Source: Longitalea luteola
GTDB taxonomy: Bacteria > Bacteroidota > Bacteroidia > Chitinophagales > Chitinophagaceae
Assembly (NCBI RefSeq): GCF_017356035.1
Contig: NZ_JAFIQX010000005.1
Coordinates: 95,270-159,269, forward strand
Direction of reading: 5' to 3'
DNA: 64,000 nt
Below the pieces are notes generated by a model, which had not been told where the DNA came from, ran no database searches, and saw nothing but the letters and a program-made list of their open reading frames with translations. Below, piece after piece: positions 9,384 to 17,007 of the stretch (the first letter of the stretch is position 1; each line of letters begins with the position of its first letter). The position numbers and the translations under genes were made by a program.

Positions 9384-9563
9384 ATGAAAAAGATTAAAAT
9401 CACTTTAGTAAAAAGTCCTATTGATCGTCCTGAGCGCCAGAAACTGACGTTGCAGGCCCTGGGCTTGAACAAGACCAACGCGTCGAAAGAAGTTGAAGCA
9501 ACTCCACAGATCCTGGGTATGGTTCGCAAAGTAACCCACCTGGTAAAAGTTGAGGAAGCATAA
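9384..9563 (+). CDS. rpmD: 50S ribosomal protein L30
   Basis: L30 is a small two-helix/three-strand protein. ATG 9384 gives M-K-K-I-K-I-T-L-V-K-S-P-I and 59 residues, the normal size; the upstream in-frame ATG at 9369 is less likely. The motif L-T-L-Q-A-L-G-L and the ending M-V-R-K-V-T-H-L-V-K-V-E-E are typical. Confidence 0.95.
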   Translation: MKKIKITLVKSPIDRPERQKLTLQALGLNKTNASKEVEATPQILGMVRKVTHLVKVEEA

Positions 9564-9693
9564 CCAATTAGCTAATTAGCTGATTTGCTAATGAAAACTT
9601 TCATTCTGAGGAATTGATTGTTTTTATTGGCAAATCATTATTTTTGCCGGCTTTTATTAGCACATTAGCAAATTAGCACATTATCAAATTAAT
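9564..9693 (+). repeat. Word repeats in the rpmD-rplO spacer
   Basis: This 171-bp spacer contains ATTAGCTAATTAGCTGATTTGC at its start (shown in two overlapping words) and tandem TTAGCACATTAGC and AAATTAGCAC words at 9656-9687. The same words occur near 62705-62740 before thyA. Confidence 0.55.
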
Positions 9694-9734
9694 TAAAGCG
9701 AGGGGCGATTCCCCGTAAGTAAAAATCAAGAAAG

Positions 9735-10184
9735 ATGAAATTACATGAATTGAAGCCTGCGAAAGGCGCAACGCACAGAGAAAAACGTTTAGGTCGTGGT
9801 GAAGCTTCCGGTAAAGGTGGAACTTCTACAAAAGGTAACAAAGGTAGTCAGAGCCGTGCCGGTTATCAACGGAAGAACGCACATGAAGGCGGTCAGATGC
9901 CAATTCAACGTCGTTTGCCCAAACGCGGTTTCAAAAATCCGTTCCGTGTTGAGTATAAAGTGTTTAATCTGGGTCAGATAGATCACCTGGTAGAAAAATA
10001 CGAACTGTCAGACTTTAACCATGAAACACTGAGAGAGTGGGGACTGGTTGGTCAAACAGAGAAAATTAAAATATTAGGTAACGGTGAACTGAAAGCTAAA
10101 GTTACTTTCAAGGTAAATGCTATCAGTGAAAAAGCAAAGCAGGCTGTTGAAGCTGCTGGTGGTTCAGTAGAATTGGTAAAGTAA
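9735..10184 (+). CDS. rplO: 50S ribosomal protein L15
   Basis: L15 is a late-assembly large-subunit protein. The 149-residue product has the glycine-rich N terminus G-R-G-x-A-S-G-K-G-G-T-S-T-K-G-N-K-G and the central R-R-L-P-K-R-G-F segment. It precedes secY, as in nearly all bacteria, but a strong terminator-like hairpin lies between them. Confidence 0.97.
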   Translation: MKLHELKPAKGATHREKRLGRGEASGKGGTSTKGNKGSQSRAGYQRKNAHEGGQMPIQRRLPKRGFKNPFRVEYKVFNLGQIDHLVEKYELSDFNHETLREWGLVGQTEKIKILGNGELKAKVTFKVNAISEKAKQAVEAAGGSVELVK

Positions 10185-10201
10185 TTTTTCCTAACTTGCA
10201 T

Positions 10202-10227
10202 AGACGCATAAACCATGCGTCTTTTTT
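10202..10227 (+). terminator. Intrinsic terminator between rplO and secY
   Basis: AGACGCAT (10202-10209) and ATGCGTCT (10215-10222) form an 8-bp perfect stem with a 5-nt loop, followed at once by a run of T. It has all the parts of a Rho-independent terminator and would separate the ribosomal proteins from secY or attenuate into it. Confidence 0.75.
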
Positions 10228-10260
10228 GTTAGAGGGAAATTTAAAAATCTTGGCAAATCC

Positions 10261-11592
10261 GTGAAAAAGTTTATACAAACACTCAAAAATATCTGGAGTA
10301 TTGAGGAGCTGAGGAGTAAAATTCTGGTGACCATTACCCTGATAGCCGTTTACCGTTTAGGCACCCACATTGTGTTGCCCGGTATTGACCCCGATAAAAT
10401 CACAACAGGTGCATCTTCTGGCGGCATACTTGGACTGATCGATGCCTTTGCCGGTGGAGCCTTTTCACAGGCTTCTATCCTGGCCCTTGGTATCATGCCG
10501 TACATTTCTGCCTCTATCTTTATTCAGTTAATGACCATCCTGTATCCGCCATTCCAGAAATTGCAAAAGGAAGGCGACAGCGGTCGTAAAAAGATCAATC
10601 AATATACCCGTTACCTCACCGTACTGGTTACCATCTTACAGGCCAGCGCCTATGTAGCATTCCTGAATACTACTAACGGCCAGGCCATGATCGAATCATA
10701 CAAACCATTCTTCTGGCTTTCTACCACCATCATCCTTACGGCAGGTACCCTGTTCGTAATGTGGCTCGGTGAAAAGATCACAGACAAAGGTTTGGGTAAC
10801 GGCAGCTCCGTGATCATCATGGTTGGTATCCTTGCCCGTTTGCCTCAATCACTGTGGCAGGAGTGGGCAGCCCGCTCAAACAGAGGCGGTGGCGGATTGC
10901 TGATCTTTGTAATTGAAATTGCTATCCTGGTTGCTATCATCATGGGTCTGATCATCCTGATCCAGGGTGTTCGCAAAGTGCCTGTACAATATGCCAAGCA
11001 GATCGTAGGTAACCGCCAGTTCGGCGGCGCCCGTCAGTTCTTACCCTTAAAGGTGAACAGCGCCGGTGTAATGCCTATCATCTTCGCCCAGGCAATCATG
11101 TTCTTACCGACCCTGTTGAGCAACTTCGACTCAACAAAAGGCCTTGCCGCCGTGTTTGGTAATCATAGTAACTACTGGTACATGATCATTTATGCAGTAA
11201 TGGTGATCGGTTTTACCTTCCTGTATACTGCTTTGATCTTTAACCCCAAGCAAATTGCCGACGACCTGAAAAGGAATAACGGATTTATCCCCGGCGTAAA
11301 ACCCGGTCAGCCTACAGCCGATTACATCGGTGCTGTAATGGACAAGATCACATTCCCGGGTGCGGTATTGCTTGCGCTGGTAGGTATCTTGCCAGGTTTT
11401 GCTCAAAGAATGGGCATCCAGCAATCGTTCTCTTCTTTCTTTGGAGGTACTTCCCTGCTGATCATGGTAGGTGTAATCCTGGATACCCTTCAACAGATAG
11501 AGACCCAGTTGCTGATGCGTCAATATGATGGCTTAATGAAGAGCGGAAGAATTCAGGGACGCCAGCAGGTAACCCCGGCTTCTTCTATGTAA
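10261..11592 (+). CDS. secY: Protein translocase subunit SecY
   Basis: SecY is the channel of the Sec translocon in the inner membrane. The 443-residue product starts at GTG 10261 and shows about ten hydrophobic segments. Family motifs include R-L-G-T-H-I-V-L-P-G-I near the N terminus, the plug region after it, G-I-M-P-Y-I-S-A-S-I in helix 2 and the L-P-L-K-V-N-x-A-G-V-M-P segment. No nearer ATG fits. Terminator-like hairpins precede and follow the gene, so it may be transcribed separately from its neighbours. Confidence 0.97.
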   Translation: MKKFIQTLKNIWSIEELRSKILVTITLIAVYRLGTHIVLPGIDPDKITTGASSGGILGLIDAFAGGAFSQASILALGIMPYISASIFIQLMTILYPPFQKLQKEGDSGRKKINQYTRYLTVLVTILQASAYVAFLNTTNGQAMIESYKPFFWLSTTIILTAGTLFVMWLGEKITDKGLGNGSSVIIMVGILARLPQSLWQEWAARSNRGGGGLLIFVIEIAILVAIIMGLIILIQGVRKVPVQYAKQIVGNRQFGGARQFLPLKVNSAGVMPIIFAQAIMFLPTLLSNFDSTKGLAAVFGNHSNYWYMIIYAVMVIGFTFLYTALIFNPKQIADDLKRNNGFIPGVKPGQPTADYIGAVMDKITFPGAVLLALVGILPGFAQRMGIQQSFSSFFGGTSLLIMVGVILDTLQQIETQLLMRQYDGLMKSGRIQGRQQVTPASSM

Positions 11593-11608
11593 AAAATATT
11601 TTCAGCAA

Positions 11609-11651
11609 ACAAAACCTGACAGCTGTAGTAATAGTTGTCAGGTTTTGTTTT
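11609..11651 (+). terminator. Intrinsic terminator after secY
   Basis: AAAACCTGACA (11611-11621) and TGTCAGGTTTT (11636-11646) form an 11-bp perfect stem with a 14-nt loop, followed by GTTTTAAT. It separates secY from map. Confidence 0.75.
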
Positions 11652-11668
11652 AATATATATTCATTGAG

Positions 11669-12475
11669 ATGATTTATTACAAAACAGAAGCAGAAATTGC
11701 ATTGATGCGGGAAAGCGCTTTACTGGTAAGTAAAACGCTGGCCCATATCGCCGGCATCCTGAAGCCGGGCATCACTACACTTTCACTCGATAAAGTTATT
11801 GGCGAGTTCATTCGCGATCACCAGGCATCCCCCACATTCCTGAACTACAAAGGTTATCCCTACAATTCGTGTATTTCGGTGAACGACGTGGTTGTACACG
11901 GCTTTCCCGGTAAGGATGAATTGAAGGAAGGCGATATTATTTCAGTAGACATCGGCGTATACAAGAACGGGTTTCATGGCGATCATGCCTATACATTTGC
12001 AATAGGCGATCCCGGTGAAGATGTGATGAAACTGATACGCATTACAAAAGAATCGTTATATAAAGGCATAGAAAAGGCCATTGCCGGCAACCGGATTGGC
12101 GATATCGCTTATGCCATACAGGAGCACACCGAAAAAAAGCACGGCTATGGAGTGGTTCGTGAGCTGGTAGGGCATGGGCTTGGAAAAATGCTGCATGAAG
12201 ATCCGCAGGTGCCCAACTATGGCCGGCGGGGCACCGGCCCGGTATTACGGGAAGGACTGGTACTGGCCATTGAGCCCATGATCAATATGGGTAAAAAAGA
12301 AGTTTATACCGAAGACGATGGCTGGACGGTTCGCACCATTGATCATAAACCTTCTGTTCACTTTGAACATGATGTGTGTGTGCGTAAGGGAAGGCCTGAT
12401 GTGCTCAGTGATTACAGCATTATTGAAGCGGTAGAGAAAGCCAACCCCAACCTGAATACCACGTATTATTCCTGA
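11669..12475 (+). CDS. map: Type I methionine aminopeptidase
   Basis: This enzyme removes the initiator methionine from nascent cytosolic proteins. All five metal ligands of the pita-bread fold can be placed: D94, D105, H169, E202 and E233, with the substrate-side H77 in V-V-H-G-F-P. The 268-residue length is normal for the family. It follows secY, as is common in Bacteroidota, but the expected infA-rpmJ-rpsM-rpsK-rpsD-rpoA-rplQ block does not follow. The next gene starts 3 bp after its stop. Confidence 0.97.
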   Translation: MIYYKTEAEIALMRESALLVSKTLAHIAGILKPGITTLSLDKVIGEFIRDHQASPTFLNYKGYPYNSCISVNDVVVHGFPGKDELKEGDIISVDIGVYKNGFHGDHAYTFAIGDPGEDVMKLIRITKESLYKGIEKAIAGNRIGDIAYAIQEHTEKKHGYGVVRELVGHGLGKMLHEDPQVPNYGRRGTGPVLREGLVLAIEPMINMGKKEVYTEDDGWTVRTIDHKPSVHFEHDVCVRKGRPDVLSDYSIIEAVEKANPNLNTTYYS

Positions 12476-12478
12476 TAA

Positions 12479-13759
12479 GTGAGCGAAACAAAAAAAAGGC
12501 TGATTGTTATAGGAGGCGGCGCGGCCGGATTTTTTTGTGCTGTGAATGCTGCCCGCCTGCATCCTTCGCTGGAGGTTATCATCCTTGAAAAAACAGGCAA
12601 ATTACTTTCGAAAGTAAAAGTATCCGGTGGCGGCCGCTGCAATGTTACGCATTCGTGTTTTTCCATTCCAGACATGATCCGGCATTACCCACGCGGCGCC
12701 AATTTCCTTAAAAAAGCATTTCACCATTTTTTTACTACTGATACCATTCAATGGTTTACTGAACGGGGTGTGCCACTGAAGACCGAAGAAGATGGCCGGA
12801 TGTTCCCCCAGTCCAATTCGTCACAGTCGATCATTGACTGTTTGATGCGGGAGGCGAACAAGTTTGGCGTAGAAATCCGGATGATGGCTGAGGTCAGAAG
12901 TCTGAAGCCGGAAGCCGGAGGTCTGAAGCCGGATGCCGGAGTTCAGAAATCAGATGAGCAAAGACAATTTACACTTGAGCTCTCTGAAAACCGGGTTCTT
13001 ACTGCCGACTTCGTATGCGTTGCCAGTGGGGGTTATGCGAAACCAGCCCAGTTCGGCTGGCTGCAACAACTAGGTCATTCCATTGCAGAACCGGTTCCAT
13101 CCTTATTCACTTTTAATATGCCCGGAAACGCTATTACGCAGTTAATGGGCGTTGCTGTGCGCGAAGCAGCTGTTAAGGTAACCGGTACTAATTTAACGGC
13201 TAAAGGGCCTTTGCTGATCACGCATTGGGGTTTGAGCGGTCCGGCAATATTACGCTTGTCGGCCTGGGGAGCCCGTGAACTGGCAAAGATCAATTGGCAG
13301 TTTGCAATTATGATCAACTGGCTGCCGCAGTTCAATGAACAAACCTTGCGTGAGCATTTGCAGGAATTGCGCTTTGAGCTGGCTTCACAGAAAATAGGCA
13401 ATCGCAATCCGTTTGATCTTCCGCAACGGTTATGGCAATATTTGTTACAGCAATCAGGCATTGATGAAGATAAACGCTGGGCCGACCTGCCTGCGAAGGA
13501 ACAGAATAAGTTGATCACAAATTGTTGTGCACAGGAATTCAAAGTGCAGGGAAAAACAACGTTCAAGGAAGAGTTTGTAACTGCGGGCGGTATTCAGTTA
13601 TCGGAAATAGATGTGAATACGATGCAAAGCAAGATTATTCCCCATTTGTATTTCGCTGGAGAAATACTGGATGTTGATGGCATTACCGGCGGTTTCAACT
13701 TTCAGCATGCCTGGACGAGCGGATTTATAGCGGCAAAGGCGATTGCTCAAATGACGTAA
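12479..13759 (+). CDS. HI0933/YhiN-like FAD-dependent oxidoreductase
   Basis: A flavoprotein of the HI0933 (aminoacetone-oxidase-like) family; the physiological substrate is not established. The GTG start at 12479 is 3 bp from the map stop, which implies co-translation. The dinucleotide-binding loop G-G-G-A-A-G is at residues 12-17, G-G-G-R-C-N-V-T-H lies near residue 50, and the C-terminal F-A-G-E-I-L-D-V-D-G-I-T-G-G-F-N-F-Q motif binds FAD. At about residues 138-160 two S/G-L-K-P-x-A-G repeats form a linker encoded by a duplicated AAGCCGGA DNA word, unlike typical homologues. Confidence 0.9.
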   Translation: MSETKKRLIVIGGGAAGFFCAVNAARLHPSLEVIILEKTGKLLSKVKVSGGGRCNVTHSCFSIPDMIRHYPRGANFLKKAFHHFFTTDTIQWFTERGVPLKTEEDGRMFPQSNSSQSIIDCLMREANKFGVEIRMMAEVRSLKPEAGGLKPDAGVQKSDEQRQFTLELSENRVLTADFVCVASGGYAKPAQFGWLQQLGHSIAEPVPSLFTFNMPGNAITQLMGVAVREAAVKVTGTNLTAKGPLLITHWGLSGPAILRLSAWGARELAKINWQFAIMINWLPQFNEQTLREHLQELRFELASQKIGNRNPFDLPQRLWQYLLQQSGIDEDKRWADLPAKEQNKLITNCCAQEFKVQGKTTFKEEFVTAGGIQLSEIDVNTMQSKIIPHLYFAGEILDVDGITGGFNFQHAWTSGFIAAKAIAQMT

Positions 13760-13796
13760 TTTTTAACAATATTCTACCCGTCATTATTTTAAGTTA

Positions 13797-13846
13797 GCAG
13801 TTGGCAGCTGGCAGTCGTACACTGCAGATTGCCAACTGCCAACTGT
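13797..13846. terminator. Inverted repeat between convergent genes
   Basis: GCAGTTGGCA (13797-13806) pairs with TGCCAACTGC (13830-13839), 10 bp perfect, 23-nt loop; each arm is partly duplicated next to itself. It lies between the convergent flavoprotein and DinB-like genes and could act as a bidirectional terminator, although T-runs are weak. Confidence 0.45.
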
Positions 13847-13884
13847 ATAAAACAGGCAGTTAAAATATAGCGAGGCACCATGAA

Positions 13885-14346
13885 TTACTCAGTGGTTTGC
13901 GGGAAACCCAACAACCTTCTGTGGTAATTGATCTGACCGGTATGGTAATTCAGGTGGGTCAGCATATGCAGCAGTAAATACTCCGTTGTTACTGTTTCAC
14001 CATTAATAGGCAGCGGATAATTTTTTTCCAGTTCTTTTTTGCTGGTTTGTTCCAGTGCATCCTTAACGGCTACTTTAGCGTTCTCTATTTCATTTAACAG
14101 CTTGTGTTTGCTGATATTCTTTAAGTTGAATTCTGCTTCGCGATTACGTATATAACCCGATTCGCCCAATACGGCGCCAATAAAATGTTGCAGGCTGCCG
14201 GTCAGGTGCAGACACAGGTTGCCACCACTGTTCTTGATACCTTCCTTCACTACCCACAGGCTGCTGTCATCAGGGTATTGGGAGATCTCTTCAGTCAGTT
14301 TATTCAGGTCCCGCTCAAATAATGTGATCAAAACTGGTGTAATCAT
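13885..14346 (-). CDS. DinB/YfiT-like (DUF1572-type) putative metal-dependent protein
   Basis: The 153-residue protein resembles the DinB/YfiT four-helix-bundle superfamily, whose members bind a divalent metal through histidines and in some cases act as thiol transferases. This is unrelated to DNA polymerase IV. A histidine-rich helix, L-L-H-M-L-T-H-L-N-Y-H-T-G-Q, lies near residues 128-142, as in the family. It starts at ATG 14346 and is convergent with the flavoprotein gene. Substrate unknown. Confidence 0.75.
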   Translation of the reverse strand: MITPVLITLFERDLNKLTEEISQYPDDSSLWVVKEGIKNSGGNLCLHLTGSLQHFIGAVLGESGYIRNREAEFNLKNISKHKLLNEIENAKVAVKDALEQTSKKELEKNYPLPINGETVTTEYLLLHMLTHLNYHTGQINYHRRLLGFPQTTE

Positions 14347-14747
14347 AACAAATAGTCAGTTGAAAAAATTTTCGATAAATGTATAAAGAAAAAGTGCCTA
14401 TCAGAATAACTGCACAAAAAAATAATTTTCATTAATTAAAAACAATCTTATTTATACACGTTTTCCCGAAAGGGCCGGCCATTTTCGTACAGTATATACT
14501 GTTGGATCGGCTAATCGTTTTTGCAATGTTAATCATACTATTAACAGAATTATTATTTTCCGGCGAACAGTTGTAATAATACGGTAAATGGCACGATTGC
14601 AGCGGATTGTGGATCGCGTGGGAAATCGCTTGTTTAATCCGGTGCAAATCAACCATTTACTGGTTGAAAAAAAACGCGCAAAGCCATTACTATTCGGCAT
14701 TTTGGCCTATCTTTGCAGCCCGAATTAAAATCATCGGGTTTTTTATC
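14347..14747. other. Upstream region of rpsA, no gene seen
   Basis: About 400 bp without a convincing gene, between the divergent DinB-like gene and rpsA. It contains a perfect 14-bp palindrome ACAGTATATACTGT at 14489-14502 and an rpsA promoter box near its right end. Open readings in the region (for example 14607 onward, in frame with rpsA) have biased, Trp/Ile/Cys-rich content and are probably not translated. Confidence 0.5.
14708..14715 (+). promoter_or_regulatory. rpsA promoter -7 box
   Basis: TATCTTTG matches the Bacteroidota -7 consensus TAnnTTTG and lies 33 bp before the chosen rpsA start. No convincing -33 TTTG was found. Confidence 0.6.
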
Positions 14748-16661
14748 ATGTTTCAATTATTTATTAAACAATTAAACGCTGATGCACAGGAGTCTTCTGC
14801 AGCCGCACAGGGTGAAGAAGCTACAGCGACACCAAAAGCACCTGAGGTTGTGGACAATAGTGCTCACGACGATTTCGACTGGAGTATTGACAAACGTAAT
14901 GTGGCCACTTACAGCAAGGAAGAGAAAGCAAAGTACGATGCTGTGTACGAAGGCACTTTCAAAGCTGTTACCGACGGAGAACTGGTGAAAGGTCTGGTAG
15001 TGGCGCTCACTAAAACTGATGTGGTTATCAACATCGGCTTTAAGAGCGATGGTCTGGTTTCGTTAAACGAATTCCGTGATCTGCCCAACCTGAAAACCGG
15101 TGATGAAGTGGAAGTAATGGTTGTAGAGAAAGAAGACCGGGAAGGTCATCTGAACCTCAGCCGTAAACAAGCCCGCATTACCCGCGCCTGGGAAAAAATT
15201 GTTGAAGTTCATAAAACTGGTGAGGTTATTACCGGTACTGTTACTTCAAAAACCAAAGGTGGTTTGATCGTAGACGTATTCGGTATGGAAACATTCTTAC
15301 CGGGTTCACAGATCGACGTTAAGCCTGTAACTGATTACGATCAGTTTGTAGGAAAAACCATGGAGTTCAAAGTAGTGAAGATCAACGAAGCTATCAAGAA
15401 CGCCGTAGTTTCTCACAAAGCGCTGATCGAAAGCGATATCGAAGCACAACGTGCAGAGATCATGAGCAAACTCGAAAGAGGTCAGGTACTGGAAGGAACC
15501 ATCAAGAACATCACCGACTTCGGCGCCTTTATGGATCTGGGCGGCTTGGACGGTCTGTTGTATATCACTGATATCAGCTGGGGCCGTATCAGCCATCCCG
15601 GCGAAGTGCTGAAGCTGGATCAGAAACTGAAAGTGGTTGTATTAGACTTCGATGATGAGAAAAAACGCATCAGCCTGGGTCTGAAACAACTGACTCCGCA
15701 TCCATGGGATATTCTGCCAGAGAACATTCACGAAGGTTCTGTTGTGAAAGGTAAAGTGGTGAATATTGAAGATTACGGCGCATTCCTGGAGATCATGCCA
15801 GGTGTTGAAGGTCTGGTACACGTAAGTGAAATTACCTGGGCTAACACCCCGATCAATGCGAAAGAATTCTTCAAACTGGGTGATGAGTACGAAGCAAAGA
15901 TCGTAACGCTTGACAAGGACAATCGCAAAATGAGCTTGTCTATTAAGCAAATGAGCGAAGATCCCTGGAGCACCATCGAAACCAAATTCCCTGAGGGAAG
16001 CCGTCATACCGGCCTGGTGAAGAACATCACTCCATACGGTGTGTTTGTTGAACTGGCTCCTGGAATTGGTGGTATGATCCACATCAGCGATCTGAGCTGG
16101 CTGAAACGCTTCAACCATCCTTCTGAGTACACTAAAGTTGGTGAGAACATCGACGTAGTGATCCTCGGTATTGATAAAGACAATCGCAAACTGCAACTCG
16201 GACACAAACAACTCGAAGAAGATCCCTGGAATGCATTGCAGGGAACATTCGCTGTTGGTTCTTTGCACGAGGGAACAGTTATCCGCAGAGACGACAAAGG
16301 CGGTATCGTTCAGTTGCCTTACGGTCTGGAAGGATTTGCGCCTAACCGTCACCTCATGCGTGAAGATGGCAAAAGCATCGGCGCTGATGAAACAACCCAA
16401 TTTATGGTTATCGAATTCGATCGCAATGAAAAACGCATCGTAGTATCGCATACCCGTATCTGGGAGCAATCTAAGCACGAAGAGAAAGAAGCTCAGAAGA
16501 AAGAAGCCCGTGCTGAAGCTGACAAAACCAAGAAAGCAGTTAAGAACATCCAGGGTAAAGTAGAAAAAGCTACTTTAGGTGATCTGGGTGCACTGGCTGA
16601 GATCAAAGAAAAATTAAAGCAGGAAGAACAACAAGGCGGTTCTACAGAAACCAAAGAGTAA
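14748..16661 (+). CDS. rpsA: 30S ribosomal protein S1
   Basis: S1 binds mRNA and promotes initiation. From ATG 14748 the product is 637 residues, the usual range for Bacteroidota; an in-frame extension from 14607 would run through the promoter box and is rejected. After an acidic N-terminal region there are repeated S1 (OB-fold) domains, each with G-x-V-x-x-I-x-x-x-G-A-F-x-x and G-L-x-H-x-S/T-x-I/L-S/T-W motifs (for example near 15500-15590, 15740-15845, 16000-16105). The C terminus is charged and probably disordered. It has its own promoter and terminator and is monocistronic. Confidence 0.97.
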   Translation: MFQLFIKQLNADAQESSAAAQGEEATATPKAPEVVDNSAHDDFDWSIDKRNVATYSKEEKAKYDAVYEGTFKAVTDGELVKGLVVALTKTDVVINIGFKSDGLVSLNEFRDLPNLKTGDEVEVMVVEKEDREGHLNLSRKQARITRAWEKIVEVHKTGEVITGTVTSKTKGGLIVDVFGMETFLPGSQIDVKPVTDYDQFVGKTMEFKVVKINEAIKNAVVSHKALIESDIEAQRAEIMSKLERGQVLEGTIKNITDFGAFMDLGGLDGLLYITDISWGRISHPGEVLKLDQKLKVVVLDFDDEKKRISLGLKQLTPHPWDILPENIHEGSVVKGKVVNIEDYGAFLEIMPGVEGLVHVSEITWANTPINAKEFFKLGDEYEAKIVTLDKDNRKMSLSIKQMSEDPWSTIETKFPEGSRHTGLVKNITPYGVFVELAPGIGGMIHISDLSWLKRFNHPSEYTKVGENIDVVILGIDKDNRKLQLGHKQLEEDPWNALQGTFAVGSLHEGTVIRRDDKGGIVQLPYGLEGFAPNRHLMREDGKSIGADETTQFMVIEFDRNEKRIVVSHTRIWEQSKHEEKEAQKKEARAEADKTKKAVKNIQGKVEKATLGDLGALAEIKEKLKQEEQQGGSTETKE

Positions 16662-16683
16662 AACTCACTTTCTGAATGATATA

Positions 16684-16714
16684 AGCGTCCCGGTTTGATC
16701 GGGGCGCTTTTTTT
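16684..16714 (+). terminator. rpsA terminator
   Basis: AGCGTCCCG (16684-16692) pairs with CGGGGCGCT (16700-16708) with one G-U wobble, followed by seven T. A clear Rho-independent terminator 22 bp after the rpsA stop. Confidence 0.85.
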
Positions 16715-16725
16715 ATGTTCATACT

Positions 16726-16785
16726 TCACCGTTCACTGTTCACAGTTCACAGTTCAAAGTTTAAAGTTCAAAGTTCAAAGTTTTT
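16726..16785. repeat. GTTCA/AAAGTT word repeats
   Basis: Directly after the rpsA terminator, overlapping words GTTCACAGTTCA and AAAGTTCAAAGTTC repeat with small changes. They merge into the 8-bp tandem array that follows. Confidence 0.7.
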
Positions 16786-16872
16786 AGTTATTCAGTTATT
16801 CAGTTATTCAGTTATTCAGTTATTCAGTTATTCAGTTATTCAGTTATTCAGTTATTCAGTTATTCAGTATTC
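16786..16872. repeat. 8-bp tandem repeat AGTTATTC, ten perfect copies
   Basis: The unit AGTTATTC is repeated ten times without error from 16786 to 16865, followed by one copy missing a base (16866-16872). Such a pure short array is expected to be length-variable by polymerase slippage. Confidence 0.95.
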
Positions 16873-16919
16873 GTTTACTAGCAGAAAGAACGCGGAAAGA
16901 GCGGGTTGTGAGGTAGAAG

Positions 16920-17007
16920 CGTTTGCCGTTTCACGTTTGCCGTTTCGCGTTTGCCGTTTTCTGATTCACGTCTCACGTCTCACGTCTCACGTCTCACGTC
17001 TCACGTT
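16920..17007. repeat. GTTTGCCGTTT words and 7-bp tandem TCACGTC
   Basis: Three GTTTGCCGTTT-type words at 16920-16958 are followed by five perfect TCACGTC units (16966-17000) and a partial sixth. Similar GTTTGCCG/CCGTTTTCCG words recur at 19285-19330. Confidence 0.85.

Noticed and set aside
13885..14346. DNA-damage polymerase DinB
   Set aside because: This gene belongs to the unrelated DinB/YfiT four-helix metal-binding superfamily; the true polymerase IV is at 42363-43520.
14607..14747. N-terminal extension of ribosomal protein S1 in the same frame
   Set aside because: It runs through the TATCTTTG promoter box and encodes an atypical Trp/Ile/Cys-rich peptide; ATG 14748 gives the normal S1 length.
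15642..16478. 278-codon minus-strand reading opposite rpsA
   Set aside because: An antisense shadow of the repeated S1 domains with no protein-family signal.
16786..17006. CRISPR array
   Set aside because: Repeats are 7-8 bp tandem units without spacers and no cas genes are nearby.
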